Made by a program: the position numbers and the translations under genes. A model generated the notes under the pieces. That model saw nothing but the letters and a program-made list of their open reading frames with translations, did not search any database and was not told the DNA's origin. DNA of 64,000 nucleotides. It comes from Nonomuraea indica. Lineage in GTDB: Bacteria > Actinomycetota > Actinomycetes > Streptosporangiales > Streptosporangiaceae. Shown piece after piece: positions 47,674 to 56,725 of this stretch; position 1 is the stretch's first letter; each line of letters starts with the position of its first letter. The stretch is taken from positions 186,001-250,000 of the forward strand of contig NZ_KZ559467.1 in assembly GCF_002850745.1 (NCBI RefSeq). The letters are read 5' to 3'.

Positions 47674-50487
47674 ATGGCCATGCACGAACCCTTCCGCGAC
47701 CCCGACGTCCCGATCCCCGACCGGATCGCGGACCTGACGCGCAGGCTCACCCTGGAGGAGAAGCTCGCCCTGCTCCACCAGTACCAGGCGCCGGTCGACC
47801 GGCTCGGCGTGGGCCCCTTCCGCACCGGCACCGAGGCGCTGCACGGGCCGGCCTGGCTGGGCCCGGCCACCGTCTTCCCGCAGGCCGTCGGCCTGGCCAC
47901 CACCTGGGACCCCGACCTGGTCCGCAGAGTGGGCGAGGCCACCTCGGACGAGGTGCTGGCCTTCCATCACAAGGACCCGGCCGGCGCGGGCCGCAACGTC
48001 TGGGCGCCCGTGGTCAACCCGCTGCGCGATCCGCGCTGGGGCCGCAACGAGGAGGGCTACTCCGAGGACCCGTGGCTGACGGGGCTGATGGCCACCGCCT
48101 ATGCGCGCGGCCTTCGTGGGAGCGATTCCAAGGTGCTCAAGACCGCTCCCACGCTCAAGCACTTCCTCGGCTACAACAACGAGACCGACCGTTGCGTCAC
48201 GTCGAGCAACCTGCCTCCGCGGGTCCTGCACGAGTACGAGCTGCCCGCCTACCGCCCGGCCCTGGAGAGCGGCGCGGCCGTCGCCGTCATGCCCTCCTAC
48301 AACCTGGTCAACGGCCGGCCCGCGCACCTCAGCCCGCTGATCGAGCGGGCCCTGCGGGCCTGGGCGCCCGACGACATCCTCGTGGTCAGTGACGCCTACG
48401 CCCCCGGCAACCTGACCGGCCTGCAGCGCTACCACGACACGCTGCCCGAGGCGTACGCGCACGCCGTCCGGGCGGGGCTCGACAGCTTCACCCAGGACGA
48501 CGACCGCGGCGAGGCGACGATCGGCCACCTGCGCGAGGCCGTCGCCCGCGGCCTGCTCGCCGAGGCCGACGTGGACCGGGCGGTGCGGCACACCCTGTCG
48601 ATCAGGTTCCGGCTGGGCGAGTTCGACCCGGCGACGCCGTACGACGACATCACCGAGGAGGTCGTCAACCGGCCCGAGCACCAGGCGCTGGCCAGGGAGG
48701 CGGCCCGCCGGTCGTTCGTGCTGCTGTCCAACGACGGCCTGCTGCCGCTCGGCCCGGTGACGAGGATCGCGGTGATCGGCCAGCTCGGCGACACCCTCAT
48801 GGAGGACTGGTACAGCGGCACCCTGCCGTACGCCGTCACCGCCCGCGCGGGGCTGGCCGAGCGGTGCGAGACCGTGTTCTGCGAGGCCGTGGACCGGATC
48901 ACGCTGACGGCCGAGACCGGCCCGGTCACCGCCGACCCGGCCGGCGGGCCGCTGAGCGTCGGCGGACCGGCGGGTCCTGCCGGCGCCTTCGACCTGTTCG
49001 ACTGGGGCGGCGGCGCCTACGCGCTGCGGGCCGTCGCCACCGGCAGGTTCGTCTCCGCCGACGACGGCATCCTCGTCAACGACCAGCCCGGCCCGAACGG
49101 CTGGGAGGTGCGTCAGACCTTCCGCCTGGAGGACCGGCCGCGCGGCGCGATCGCGCTGCGCCACATCTCCTCCGGCTGCTACGTCGGAGCGGGTGGTGAC
49201 GGGGTGCTGCGCCTGGTGGACGACGCCGACCAGGCGCTCTGGCTGGGCCTGGAGGTCGTCAGGAGCGGCGCCGAGCAGGCGGCCGAACTCGCCGCGGGCG
49301 CCGACGTCGCCGTCGTCGTGGTCGGCGACCATCCGCTGGTCAACGGCCGGGAGACCGAGGACCGCACCAGCCTCGCCCTGGCGCCGGCGCAGGACGCCGT
49401 GGTCGCCGCCGTGCACGCCGCCAACCCGCGCACCGTCATGGTGATCAGCAGCGGCTACCCGCTCACCTGGACCAGCGCCGGCCTGCCCGCCGTGCTGTGG
49501 TCCGCGCACGGCGGCCAGGAGTACGGCCACGCCCTGGCCGAGGTGCTGTTCGGCGAGGCGGACCCGGAGGGCCGGCTCACCCAGACGTGGTACCACTCCG
49601 CCCAGGAACTGCCCGACCTGCTCGACTACGACATCATCACGGCCGACGCCACCTACCTGTACTTCCGGGGCAGCCCGCTCTACCCGTTCGGGCACGGGCT
49701 CAGCTACACCAGCTTCGACTTCGCCGACCTGCGGGTGACGCCGGCGGAGGCCGGGGTGACGGATGTGGTGTCGGCCGAGGTGACGGTGACCAACACCGGT
49801 CCCCGCGAGGGCGTCGAGGTCGTCCAGTTCTACACGCACCAGCAGCGCTCCCGGGTCAAGCAGCCGCTGCGCCGGCTGCGCGGCTTTGAGAAGGTGCGCC
49901 TCGCGCCCGGCGAGAGCCGCACCGTGCGCCTGACGCTGCCCGTCCGCGAGCTGGCCTTCTGGGACGTCACCCGGGGCCGGTTCGTCGTGGAGAGCGCCCC
50001 GCACCAGCTCATGGTCGGGCGCAGCGCGACCGACCTGCGGCTGAGCGCCCGCTTCGAGGTGGCGGGCGAGACCGTCCCGCCCCGCTCCGGGACGCTGGCG
50101 GCCGTGGACCACGACGAGTACGACGCCGTCGCGTTCGTGGACGCCGCCCGGGAGGACGGCGAGGCCGTCCGCTCGGAGGCGGAGGGCGCCTGGATCGTGT
50201 TCCGCGAGGTGGACCTGACCGGCGTGACCTCCTGCGTCCTGCACGCGGGCAGCGCCGAGGGCGGCGTCGTCTCGCTCCATCTCGGCGACCCGCTCTACGG
50301 GCCGGCGCCGGCCGCCTTCCCCGTCCCGCGCACCGACCGGTACGCCTACCGGGCGATAGAGGCGCCGCTTGCGCACGCGGCCGGAGTCCACGATCTTTAT
50401 GTGGTGTTCGAGAACGACGGCATCACCCTGGCCCGCCTCGAACTCGACGGCGCCCCTGCGGGCGACGGGCCGGGAGGCGGTGCTTGA
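47674..50487 (+). CDS. Cytoplasmic GH3 beta-glycosidase with trefoil-like insert
   Basis: This is a 937-residue paralogue of the secreted GH3 in the same locus but without a signal peptide, so it acts on imported oligosaccharides. The order is the same: GH3 barrel (RNEEGYSEDP, nucleophile in LVVSDAYAPG), trefoil-like insert (about 415-515, RAVATGRFVSADDGILVN), GH3 sandwich (VVVVGDHPLVNGRETEDR), fibronectin-like module (VVQFYTHQQRSR) and a CBM6-like C-terminus (AGVHDLYVVFENDG). ATG 47674 is given; ATG 47680 has better spacing from AGAGGG. A perfect LacI operator lies upstream. It overlaps the LacI gene by 4 nt. Confidence 0.9.
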   Translation: MAMHEPFRDPDVPIPDRIADLTRRLTLEEKLALLHQYQAPVDRLGVGPFRTGTEALHGPAWLGPATVFPQAVGLATTWDPDLVRRVGEATSDEVLAFHHKDPAGAGRNVWAPVVNPLRDPRWGRNEEGYSEDPWLTGLMATAYARGLRGSDSKVLKTAPTLKHFLGYNNETDRCVTSSNLPPRVLHEYELPAYRPALESGAAVAVMPSYNLVNGRPAHLSPLIERALRAWAPDDILVVSDAYAPGNLTGLQRYHDTLPEAYAHAVRAGLDSFTQDDDRGEATIGHLREAVARGLLAEADVDRAVRHTLSIRFRLGEFDPATPYDDITEEVVNRPEHQALAREAARRSFVLLSNDGLLPLGPVTRIAVIGQLGDTLMEDWYSGTLPYAVTARAGLAERCETVFCEAVDRITLTAETGPVTADPAGGPLSVGGPAGPAGAFDLFDWGGGAYALRAVATGRFVSADDGILVNDQPGPNGWEVRQTFRLEDRPRGAIALRHISSGCYVGAGGDGVLRLVDDADQALWLGLEVVRSGAEQAAELAAGADVAVVVVGDHPLVNGRETEDRTSLALAPAQDAVVAAVHAANPRTVMVISSGYPLTWTSAGLPAVLWSAHGGQEYGHALAEVLFGEADPEGRLTQTWYHSAQELPDLLDYDIITADATYLYFRGSPLYPFGHGLSYTSFDFADLRVTPAEAGVTDVVSAEVTVTNTGPREGVEVVQFYTHQQRSRVKQPLRRLRGFEKVRLAPGESRTVRLTLPVRELAFWDVTRGRFVVESAPHQLMVGRSATDLRLSARFEVAGETVPPRSGTLAAVDHDEYDAVAFVDAAREDGEAVRSEAEGAWIVFREVDLTGVTSCVLHAGSAEGGVVSLHLGDPLYGPAPAAFPVPRTDRYAYRAIEAPLAHAAGVHDLYVVFENDGITLARLELDGAPAGDGPGGGA

Positions 50488-51488
50488 GCGGGCGCACGGT
50501 CACGATCGCCGAGGTCGCCAGGCACGCCGGAGTGGCGGTCAGCACGGTCTCCTACGTGCTCAGCGGCAAACGGACGATCTCGGCCGACACCCGCAGGCGC
50601 GTGCTCGACAGCATCAGCGCGCTCGGCTACCACCCCAACGCCGGGGCCCGCGCGCTGGCCAGCAAGCGCTCCAACGTCATCGCGCTGGTGCTGCCGCTGC
50701 GCGCCGGCATGCACGTGCCCGTGCTGATGCGCTTCGCCAGCGCGGTCGTCACCGCCGCCCGCCGCTTCGACCACGACGTCCTGCTGCTGACCGCCGACGA
50801 GGGCACCGAGGGCATCCGCCGGGTGGCCGCGAGCGCCCTGGTCGACGCGCTCGTCCTCATGGACGTCGAGCTGCACGACCGCAGGGTGCCGTTGCTGCGC
50901 GAGCTGGCCGAGCCCAGCGTGCTCATCGGCTTCCCCGCCGAGCGCGCCGGGCTGACGTGCGTCGACCTCGACTTCGCCGCCGCCGGCGCCCGGTGCGTCG
51001 CCCACCTGTCCGAGCGGGGGCACACCGAGATCGCGCTGCTCGGCGCCCCCGCCGTGGTCTACGAGCGCGGCACCGGCTTCGCCCGCCGGACCCGGGAGGG
51101 CTTCACCGACGCCGTCGCGGCGCACGGCCTCGACGGGGTGGCACTGCCGTGCGAGGAGACGTTCGACGAGATCCACGAGACCGTCGCCCGCCTGCTCGCC
51201 GACCGGCCGGGCCTGTCGGGCATGGTGGTGCACAACGAGGCGGCCGTCAACCACGTGCTCGGCTCGCTCCGCCAGCTCGGCAGGCGGGTGCCGGGCGACG
51301 TCGCCGTGGTCGCCATCTGCCCCGACGACGTGGCCGAACGGGCCAGCCCGCCGCTCACCTCGGTCCTCATCCCGGCCGAGGAGGTCGGCCGGGAGGCGGT
51401 CCGGCTGGTGATGGAGAAGCTGCGGGGCGCGCCCGTGCCGGAGGCCACCCTCCTCACCCCGCAGCTCACCGTCCGGGCCAGCACCTGA
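50484..51488 (+). CDS. LacI family transcriptional repressor
   Basis: This is a sugar-responsive repressor of 334 residues. The N-terminal HTH is VTIAEVARHAGVAVSTVSYV, followed by the hinge helix NAGARALASKRSN and the periplasmic-binding-protein-like core. The TTG start at 50484 overlaps the GH3 stop (TTGA). The operator GTCGAAGCGCTTCGAC lies ahead of the GH3-lacI pair. The inducer is probably a sugar freed by the GH3 or imported by the GH31 operon. Confidence 0.92.
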   Translation: MSGRTVTIAEVARHAGVAVSTVSYVLSGKRTISADTRRRVLDSISALGYHPNAGARALASKRSNVIALVLPLRAGMHVPVLMRFASAVVTAARRFDHDVLLLTADEGTEGIRRVAASALVDALVLMDVELHDRRVPLLRELAEPSVLIGFPAERAGLTCVDLDFAAAGARCVAHLSERGHTEIALLGAPAVVYERGTGFARRTREGFTDAVAAHGLDGVALPCEETFDEIHETVARLLADRPGLSGMVVHNEAAVNHVLGSLRQLGRRVPGDVAVVAICPDDVAERASPPLTSVLIPAEEVGREAVRLVMEKLRGAPVPEATLLTPQLTVRAST

Positions 51489-51554
51489 CCCCTGTCAGGG
51501 GCCCAGCCGCCGGGCACGGGCTTGTAGCCCGCCCTACCGTCCGGACGAACGCGA

Positions 51555-51584
51555 CGGGCGCGCCCCCCGGAGGGAACGCGCCCG
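51555..51584. terminator. Bidirectional terminator between LacI and the convergent membrane protein gene
   Basis: A perfect 8-bp stem CGGGCGCG/CGCGCCCG with a 14-nt loop lies between the convergent genes. A smaller CCCCTG/CAGGGG hairpin sits just after the lacI stop. Confidence 0.55.
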
Positions 51585-51606
51585 ATCGGCGGAGGAGACG
51601 GGACGG

Positions 51607-52986
51607 CTACCAGTCGCCGCCGCCGAAGTCACCGCCGCCGAAGTCGCCGCCGCCGAAGTCACCCCAGCCGCCACCGCCGCCGAAGTCACCGCCGCCGCCG
51701 AAGTCGCCGGCGCCCGCGTCGGCGTAGCCCTCCGCGTAACCGGCGCCGTAGCCGCCCATGCCCCAGCCGCCGCCGAGCATGCTGCCCATCATGGTGCCGA
51801 TGAACATGCCGGTCATGATGTCGCCGAAGCCGCCGTAGTAGCCGTAGGCGTACGGCTGGTAGGCCGGACCGGCGTCGTAGTAGGGGCGACGCTGGCCGTT
51901 GACCATGACCTCGCGCATCTGCGGGTCGAAGCCGCGCTCCACCGCCTCGGCGTCGGCCTTGCAGGCGGGCACGTCGCGCACCGCCCCACCGGGCGGGGCC
52001 CAGCGCACGTCACGCACCGACGGGCCGTGCTGCGGGTTGAAGAAGCAGGGCGCGCGCCGCTCGGGCACCGGCTGGTTGTTGACCCGGGCCTTCACCACCG
52101 CGAGTGCGTAGCGGCCGTCCTCCAGCGTCTGCGTGACCTCGCGGACCTGGTCGGCCCGCTGCACGGCGGCGAGCTGCGTCTTGGACTTCTCGTAGGAGTC
52201 GAGCGCCTGCTGCCACTCGTCGATGTGCTGCCCACCCTGGCCGGCGAGCGTGACGTCGGTGTCGAGCGCGGTGATCTCCTCGCCGAACTTGGTGACGTCC
52301 TCCTCCACGGTCTGCTTGACCGCGGCGAGCTCCTGGGCCTCCTTGGCGGCCAGCTTCTTCTTCCGGTTCTTGGAGTAGAGGAAGTAGCCGCCGCCACCGG
52401 CCAGCGCGATGACGCCGAGGCCGACGAGCACGCCGGTGCCGCCGCCGCTGCCGCCCACCGGACCGGAGGTCAGCGCCTTGGTGCGCTGGTTGTCGGCGAG
52501 CAGGTTGACCCGCTCGACGAAGTCCTGCATGCCGGACACCACGTTGTCGTTGTGCCGGGTGGCGAGGTTGGCGGCCTGACCGGTCAGGCCCCGGCCGAAG
52601 TTGGAGACGGCGAAGAGCGACTTGCCGTCGAGCACGGCGATGGTCATCTCTCCGCTCTTGGCCTGGGAGGCCGCGGTGGCGAGCTGTTGCAGATAGGGTC
52701 CGGCGGCGGCGTTGCTGGGCAGCGTGCCGTCGGGCAGCGCGGCCACGTAGACGCTGACCTTGGAGTCCTTGAGCGTCTGGCGGATCTCCGACTGCTCCTC
52801 GGCGGTCAGCGGGGAGCCGGGCTGGACGAAGAGCGGGTCCTTCTGGTCCTTCCAGTGGGCCAGGACGGACTGCGCGTCGGGCGGAGCCGCGGCCGCCTGA
52901 ACGGCGGGGGTGAGCGCGAAGACGACGAGTAGACCGGCGAACAGAGCCGCGATCGCGGCCCCCGCACGGCGCAGCGAATGGGTCAT
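51607..52986 (-). CDS. Exported membrane protein with TPM-like N-domain and Gly-rich tail
   Basis: This is a 459-residue protein of unknown function, common in actinomycetes. A signal peptide (to about residue 33) is followed by an extracellular domain (about 35-165) that vaguely resembles TPM/YgcG domains. Then come one membrane helix (GTGVLVGLGVIALAGGGGYF, about 185-204), a basic stop-transfer segment, a coiled coil (about 210-290), and a Tyr/Gly-rich region with a hydrophobic MTGMFIGTMMGSML patch. The last residues are GGGDFGGGDFGGGDW repeats. The repeat tail may mediate self-association, but this is speculative. It is probably monocistronic. Confidence 0.75.
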   Translation of the reverse strand: MTHSLRRAGAAIAALFAGLLVVFALTPAVQAAAAPPDAQSVLAHWKDQKDPLFVQPGSPLTAEEQSEIRQTLKDSKVSVYVAALPDGTLPSNAAAGPYLQQLATAASQAKSGEMTIAVLDGKSLFAVSNFGRGLTGQAANLATRHNDNVVSGMQDFVERVNLLADNQRTKALTSGPVGGSGGGTGVLVGLGVIALAGGGGYFLYSKNRKKKLAAKEAQELAAVKQTVEEDVTKFGEEITALDTDVTLAGQGGQHIDEWQQALDSYEKSKTQLAAVQRADQVREVTQTLEDGRYALAVVKARVNNQPVPERRAPCFFNPQHGPSVRDVRWAPPGGAVRDVPACKADAEAVERGFDPQMREVMVNGQRRPYYDAGPAYQPYAYGYYGGFGDIMTGMFIGTMMGSMLGGGWGMGGYGAGYAEGYADAGAGDFGGGGDFGGGGGWGDFGGGDFGGGDFGGGDW

Positions 52987-53121
52987 TGGCAGCTAGCCTC
53001 CTTCGCCCATGAGGACGAACGGGCGGTGGACAAAGTTCCTCACTTGGCACGCTACCCGCCTGGCGACTCCCAAGCGCGCGCTCCCGCCAGAGATCCTCGG
53101 TCCACGACGCCCGCAGTGCCG

Positions 53122-54873
53122 TCAAGCGTCCTTGATCTCGCAGAGAGTCGCGCCCGAGGTGACGGGCTGCCCCACCGCGGCGGTCAGGCCCGTGATGGTG
53201 CCCGACTTGTGCGCGGCCAGCGGCTGCTCCATCTTCATGGCCTCCAGCACCACGACCGTGTCGCCCTCGGCCACCACGTCACCGTCGGCTGCGACGACCT
53301 TGACGATCGTGCCCTGCATCGGGCTGACCAGCGCGTCGCCGCCCGCCGCCGCCTTCTTCGCGCCGCCCCCGCCGCGTCGCGGCCGGCGGGCGCCCGCCGG
53401 AGGCGCGGCGGTCGTGCCGAATCCCGCGGGCAGGACCACCTCCAGGCGCTTGCCGCCCACCTCGACCGTCACCGTCTCGCGCGCCGCCGGCTCGCCCTCC
53501 GGCCCCGCGACGTCGCCGGCGAACGGCTCGATCGTGTTGGCGAACTCGGTCTCGATCCAGCGGGTGTGCACCGAGAACGGCTCGGCGGTGAAGGCCGGGT
53601 CGGACACGACCGCGCGGTGGAAGGGCAGCACGGTCGGCATGCCGCCGATCTCGAACTCTGCCAGCGCCCGTCGCGAGCGCTCCAGCGCCTCGGCCCGGGT
53701 GCGGCCCGTCACGATCAGCTTGGCCACCAGCGAGTCGAACGACTGCGGCACCGTCATGCCCGCCTCGTAGCCGGAGTCGAGCCGCACGCCCGGCCCCGAC
53801 GGCGGCCGCCAGGCGGTCAGCGTGCCCGGCGCGGGCAGGAAGTTGCGGCCCGCGTCCTCGGCGTTGATCCGGAACTCGATCGCGTGACCGCGCAGCTCCG
53901 GGTCGTCGTAGCCGAGCGGCTCGCCGGCGGCGACGCGGAACATCTCCCGCACCAGGTCGATGCCCGCCACCTCCTCGGTCACCGGGTGCTCGACCTGCAG
54001 CCGGGTGTTGACCTCCAGGAACGAGATCGTGCCGTCCTCGCCGACGAGGAACTCGCACGTGCCCGCGCCCACGTAGCCCGCCTCGCGCAGGATCGCCTTG
54101 GAGCTGGCGTAGAGCACCTCGACCTGCTCCTGCGTGAGGAACGGGGCGGGCGCCTCCTCCACGAGCTTCTGGTGCCGCCGCTGCAGGGAGCAGTCGCGAG
54201 TGCTGACCACCACCACGTTGCCGTGCGCGTCGGCCAGGCACTGCGTCTCGACGTGGCGTGGCCGGTCGAGGTAGCGCTCCACGAAGCACTCGCCCCGCCC
54301 GAAGGCGGCCACGGCCTCGCGAACCGCCGACTCGTACAGCTCGGCGACCTCGTCCAGGGCGCGGGCCACCTTGATGCCCCGCCCGCCGCCGCCGTACGCG
54401 GCCTTGATCGCGATCGGCAGGCCGTGCTCCTCGGCGAACGCCACCACCTCGGCGGCGCCCGAGACGGGGTCCTTGCTGCCGGCCACCAGCGGGGCGCCCA
54501 CCTTCTGGGCGATGTGCCGGGCCCGCACCTTGTCGCCGAGCGCCGCGATGGCCTCGGGCGGCGGCCCGATCCAGATCAGGCCCGCGTCGATCACGGCCTG
54601 CGCGAACGAGGCGTTCTCGGAGAGGAACCCGTAGCCGGGGTGCACCGCGTCGGCGCCCGAGCGCCGCGCGACGTCCAGCAGCTTGCCGACGTCGAGGTAG
54701 GTCTCCCCGGCCGAGCGGCCGCCCAGCGCGTACGCCTCGTCGGCGACCCGCGCGTGCAGGGCGTCGAGGTCCTCGTCGGAGTAGACGGCCACGCTGGCGA
54801 GGCCGGCGTCCTTGCACGCCCGCGCGACCCGTACGGCGATCTCGCCGCGGTTGGCGATCAGAACCTTGCGCAC
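53122..54873 (-). CDS. accA: Acyl-CoA (acetyl/propionyl) carboxylase alpha subunit: biotin carboxylase plus biotin carrier
   Basis: This 583-residue subunit carboxylates its own biotin with ATP and bicarbonate, then passes CO2 to a beta subunit to make malonyl- or methylmalonyl-CoA. The biotin carboxylase domain begins [20 protein letters not shown]. It has the ATP-grasp Gly-rich loop [10 protein letters not shown] and the catalytic segment [18 protein letters not shown]. The carrier domain has [11 protein letters not shown], whose second Lys-containing MKM is the biotinylation site. GTG 54873 has a near-perfect GGAGGAAGGA upstream. No beta subunit gene is in the window. Confidence 0.93.
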   Translation of the reverse strand: MRKVLIANRGEIAVRVARACKDAGLASVAVYSDEDLDALHARVADEAYALGGRSAGETYLDVGKLLDVARRSGADAVHPGYGFLSENASFAQAVIDAGLIWIGPPPEAIAALGDKVRARHIAQKVGAPLVAGSKDPVSGAAEVVAFAEEHGLPIAIKAAYGGGGRGIKVARALDEVAELYESAVREAVAAFGRGECFVERYLDRPRHVETQCLADAHGNVVVVSTRDCSLQRRHQKLVEEAPAPFLTQEQVEVLYASSKAILREAGYVGAGTCEFLVGEDGTISFLEVNTRLQVEHPVTEEVAGIDLVREMFRVAAGEPLGYDDPELRGHAIEFRINAEDAGRNFLPAPGTLTAWRPPSGPGVRLDSGYEAGMTVPQSFDSLVAKLIVTGRTRAEALERSRRALAEFEIGGMPTVLPFHRAVVSDPAFTAEPFSVHTRWIETEFANTIEPFAGDVAGPEGEPAARETVTVEVGGKRLEVVLPAGFGTTAAPPAGARRPRRGGGGAKKAAAGGDALVSPMQGTIVKVVAADGDVVAEGDTVVVLEAMKMEQPLAAHKSGTITGLTAAVGQPVTSGATLCEIKDA

Positions 54874-55090
54874 CTGCGTCCGTCCTTCCTCCACCGGGCA
54901 CTCAACCGGGCACTCAACGGAGTGTAAGCGCCGGGCTCCGTCCGGCCTCGCCTGGCCCTCGGCGTCCGGACGAGCCCTGACGAAGCCGGATGATCCTGCG
55001 CACGACCATAGCCGCTCGGCATAACCGAGGGCGATGGCCGGGGTGCCCGCCTAGGGTGAGCGTGCTATCCCGACGATCCAGGAGGCATGC

Positions 55091-55363
55091 ATGGGCCAGA
55101 GCCTGCTCGGTGGCGACCCGGCAGAGATGCAGTCGATGGCAAGCCAGTTCACGCAGCAGTCGGAGGCGGTCCGCACCACCATGACCGCCCTCGACCGCGA
55201 GGCGGCGAAGGTCGGCACGGCCTGGACCGGCCCGGGGGCCGAACGTTTCCAGGGAGCCTGGCAGAACTACCGGACCGCGTTCCAGCGGATGACCGAGGAG
55301 CTCCAGGAGGCCGCGCGGGTCATCAACACCTACCGGGGCAACATCGAGTCCGCCACCCGCTGA
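55091..55363 (+). CDS. WXG100 family type VII secretion substrate
   Basis: This is a 90-residue helical-hairpin protein of the ESAT-6 (EsxA) superfamily, secreted by type VII systems. The WXG turn is WTGPGA (about residues 45-50), with amphipathic helices on either side. AGGAGG precedes the ATG at ideal spacing. No YxxxD/E export signal is obvious at the end, so it may leave as a heterodimer. A strong terminator follows, so it is a single-gene transcript next to the mycosin gene. Confidence 0.9.
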   Translation: MGQSLLGGDPAEMQSMASQFTQQSEAVRTTMTALDREAAKVGTAWTGPGAERFQGAWQNYRTAFQRMTEELQEAARVINTYRGNIESATR

Positions 55364-55380
55364 CCCGCGAACCGTGCGAG

Positions 55381-55404
55381 GCCCCGGCGCGAGCCGGGGC
55401 TTTT
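55381..55404 (+). terminator. Rho-independent terminator after the WXG100 gene
   Basis: A perfect 8-bp stem GCCCCGGC-GCGA-GCCGGGGC with a stable tetraloop is followed by TTTT. Confidence 0.88.
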
Positions 55405-55474
55405 CGCTGTCCGGCTGGAACGCCCCTGGCGATCGACCGGAGCGGGAAACCCGGACAATATATGCTTCCCTGTC

Positions 55475-56614
55475 ATGATCCATCGGGTCTTCCTCGCCTG
55501 CGCGCTCGCCGCCGGGTTCGTCGTCACTCCGGGTACCGCATGGGCCGAGCCCGTGCGGTGCAATCCCGAGAAGGGGTCGATGCAGGTCGCGGAGTCGTGG
55601 GCGCAGCGCCGGCTGAACGCGCGCAGCGTCTGGAAGCTGACGCGGGGCGAGGGGGTCACGGTCGCGATCGTCGACAGCGGTCTCGACCTCAGGCATCCGT
55701 CGCTGGCCGGAGCGGTGATCAAGCAGGTGGACCTCACCCGTACGACCCACCGCGACTGCATGGGGCACGGCACCGCGACCGCGGGCATCATCGCGGGGCG
55801 CTACCTGCAGGGCGTCCCCTTCCACGGGGTCGCCCCGGCCGCGCGGCTGCTCTCGTACAAGCAGACCAACGAGCAGGACGGCGACGTCGCCAAGCTGGCG
55901 GAAGGGATCATCGAGGCGGCCGACGCGGGGGCCGACGTCATCAACGTCTCGGTGCAGGCGAGCGACCAGCCCGATCTCAAGGCGGCGGTCCAGTACGCGC
56001 TGTCGCGCGACATCGTCATCGTGGCCGCGGCGGGCAACGTGGACAAGGGCGGGGTCACCTCGCCCGCCTATCCCGCCGCCTACGAGGGTGTGCTGTCGGT
56101 CGGCTCCGCCGCCCAGGACGGCAGGCTGTCCGACTTCTCCAACACCGGTTCGCGGGTCGGTGTGGTGGCGCCCGGCGAGAAGGTCACCAGCACCTGGACC
56201 GGGCGGTCGTTCCGCGGCGACCTGGAGGGGACGAGCTTCGCCGCGCCGTACGTGGCCGGGGTCGCGGCGCTGGTGCGCGCCCGGCACCCGCGGCTGACGA
56301 ACGAGCAGGTGAGGCGGCGCATCGAGCGCACGGCCGACGGCGCGCACGGTGACGGCACGGGTGCCGGCATGGTGAACCCCCTGCTGGCGGTGACCGCGGT
56401 CCTGCCGTCCGAGCAGGTGGCGGTGGCGCCGCCGCCGGAGGTGCCGCTGCGGGGCGACCTGGTGGCCAAACGGCCGCCCGTGGATCAGCATGCGATCGAC
56501 GTGGCGACCGGTGTCGGGGCCGCTGCCCTGGTCCTGTCGGGGCTCGTCCTGGTGCTGCGGATGGTGCTGCCGATGGGCAGGCGGCGGGGGTGGCGGCCGG
56601 GCCGCCAGCACTGA
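55475..56614 (+). CDS. mycP: Mycosin-like subtilisin protease of the type VII system
   Basis: This is a 379-residue membrane-anchored S8 protease. A signal peptide (to about residue 24) is followed by the catalytic Asp in VAIVDSGLDLRHP, His in CMGHGTATAG and Ser in GTSFAAPYVAG. One C-terminal membrane helix (GAAALVLSGLVLVLRMVL, about 348-366) and a basic tail complete the mycosin layout. Mycosins are essential parts of type VII machines and process some substrates. Genes for a WXG100 protein and EccC flank it within 10 kb. Confidence 0.92.
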   Translation: MIHRVFLACALAAGFVVTPGTAWAEPVRCNPEKGSMQVAESWAQRRLNARSVWKLTRGEGVTVAIVDSGLDLRHPSLAGAVIKQVDLTRTTHRDCMGHGTATAGIIAGRYLQGVPFHGVAPAARLLSYKQTNEQDGDVAKLAEGIIEAADAGADVINVSVQASDQPDLKAAVQYALSRDIVIVAAAGNVDKGGVTSPAYPAAYEGVLSVGSAAQDGRLSDFSNTGSRVGVVAPGEKVTSTWTGRSFRGDLEGTSFAAPYVAGVAALVRARHPRLTNEQVRRRIERTADGAHGDGTGAGMVNPLLAVTAVLPSEQVAVAPPPEVPLRGDLVAKRPPVDQHAIDVATGVGAAALVLSGLVLVLRMVLPMGRRRGWRPGRQH

Positions 56615-56725
56615 GGATGTCGATGTGGTGAACGTCCGTCAGGGCAGGCCGGAAACGGATGATTCCGGAGTGGCAGATTTGGTTCAATGACTCCTGAGTC
56701 ATGATTTGTCACTGAAAGGGCGCCC

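Noticed and set aside
51607..51720. CRISPR-like or satellite repeat from the GGGDF tail
   Set aside because: The short GCCGCCGAAGTC units are in frame and encode the Gly-Asp-Phe tail of the membrane protein. They are coding repeats.
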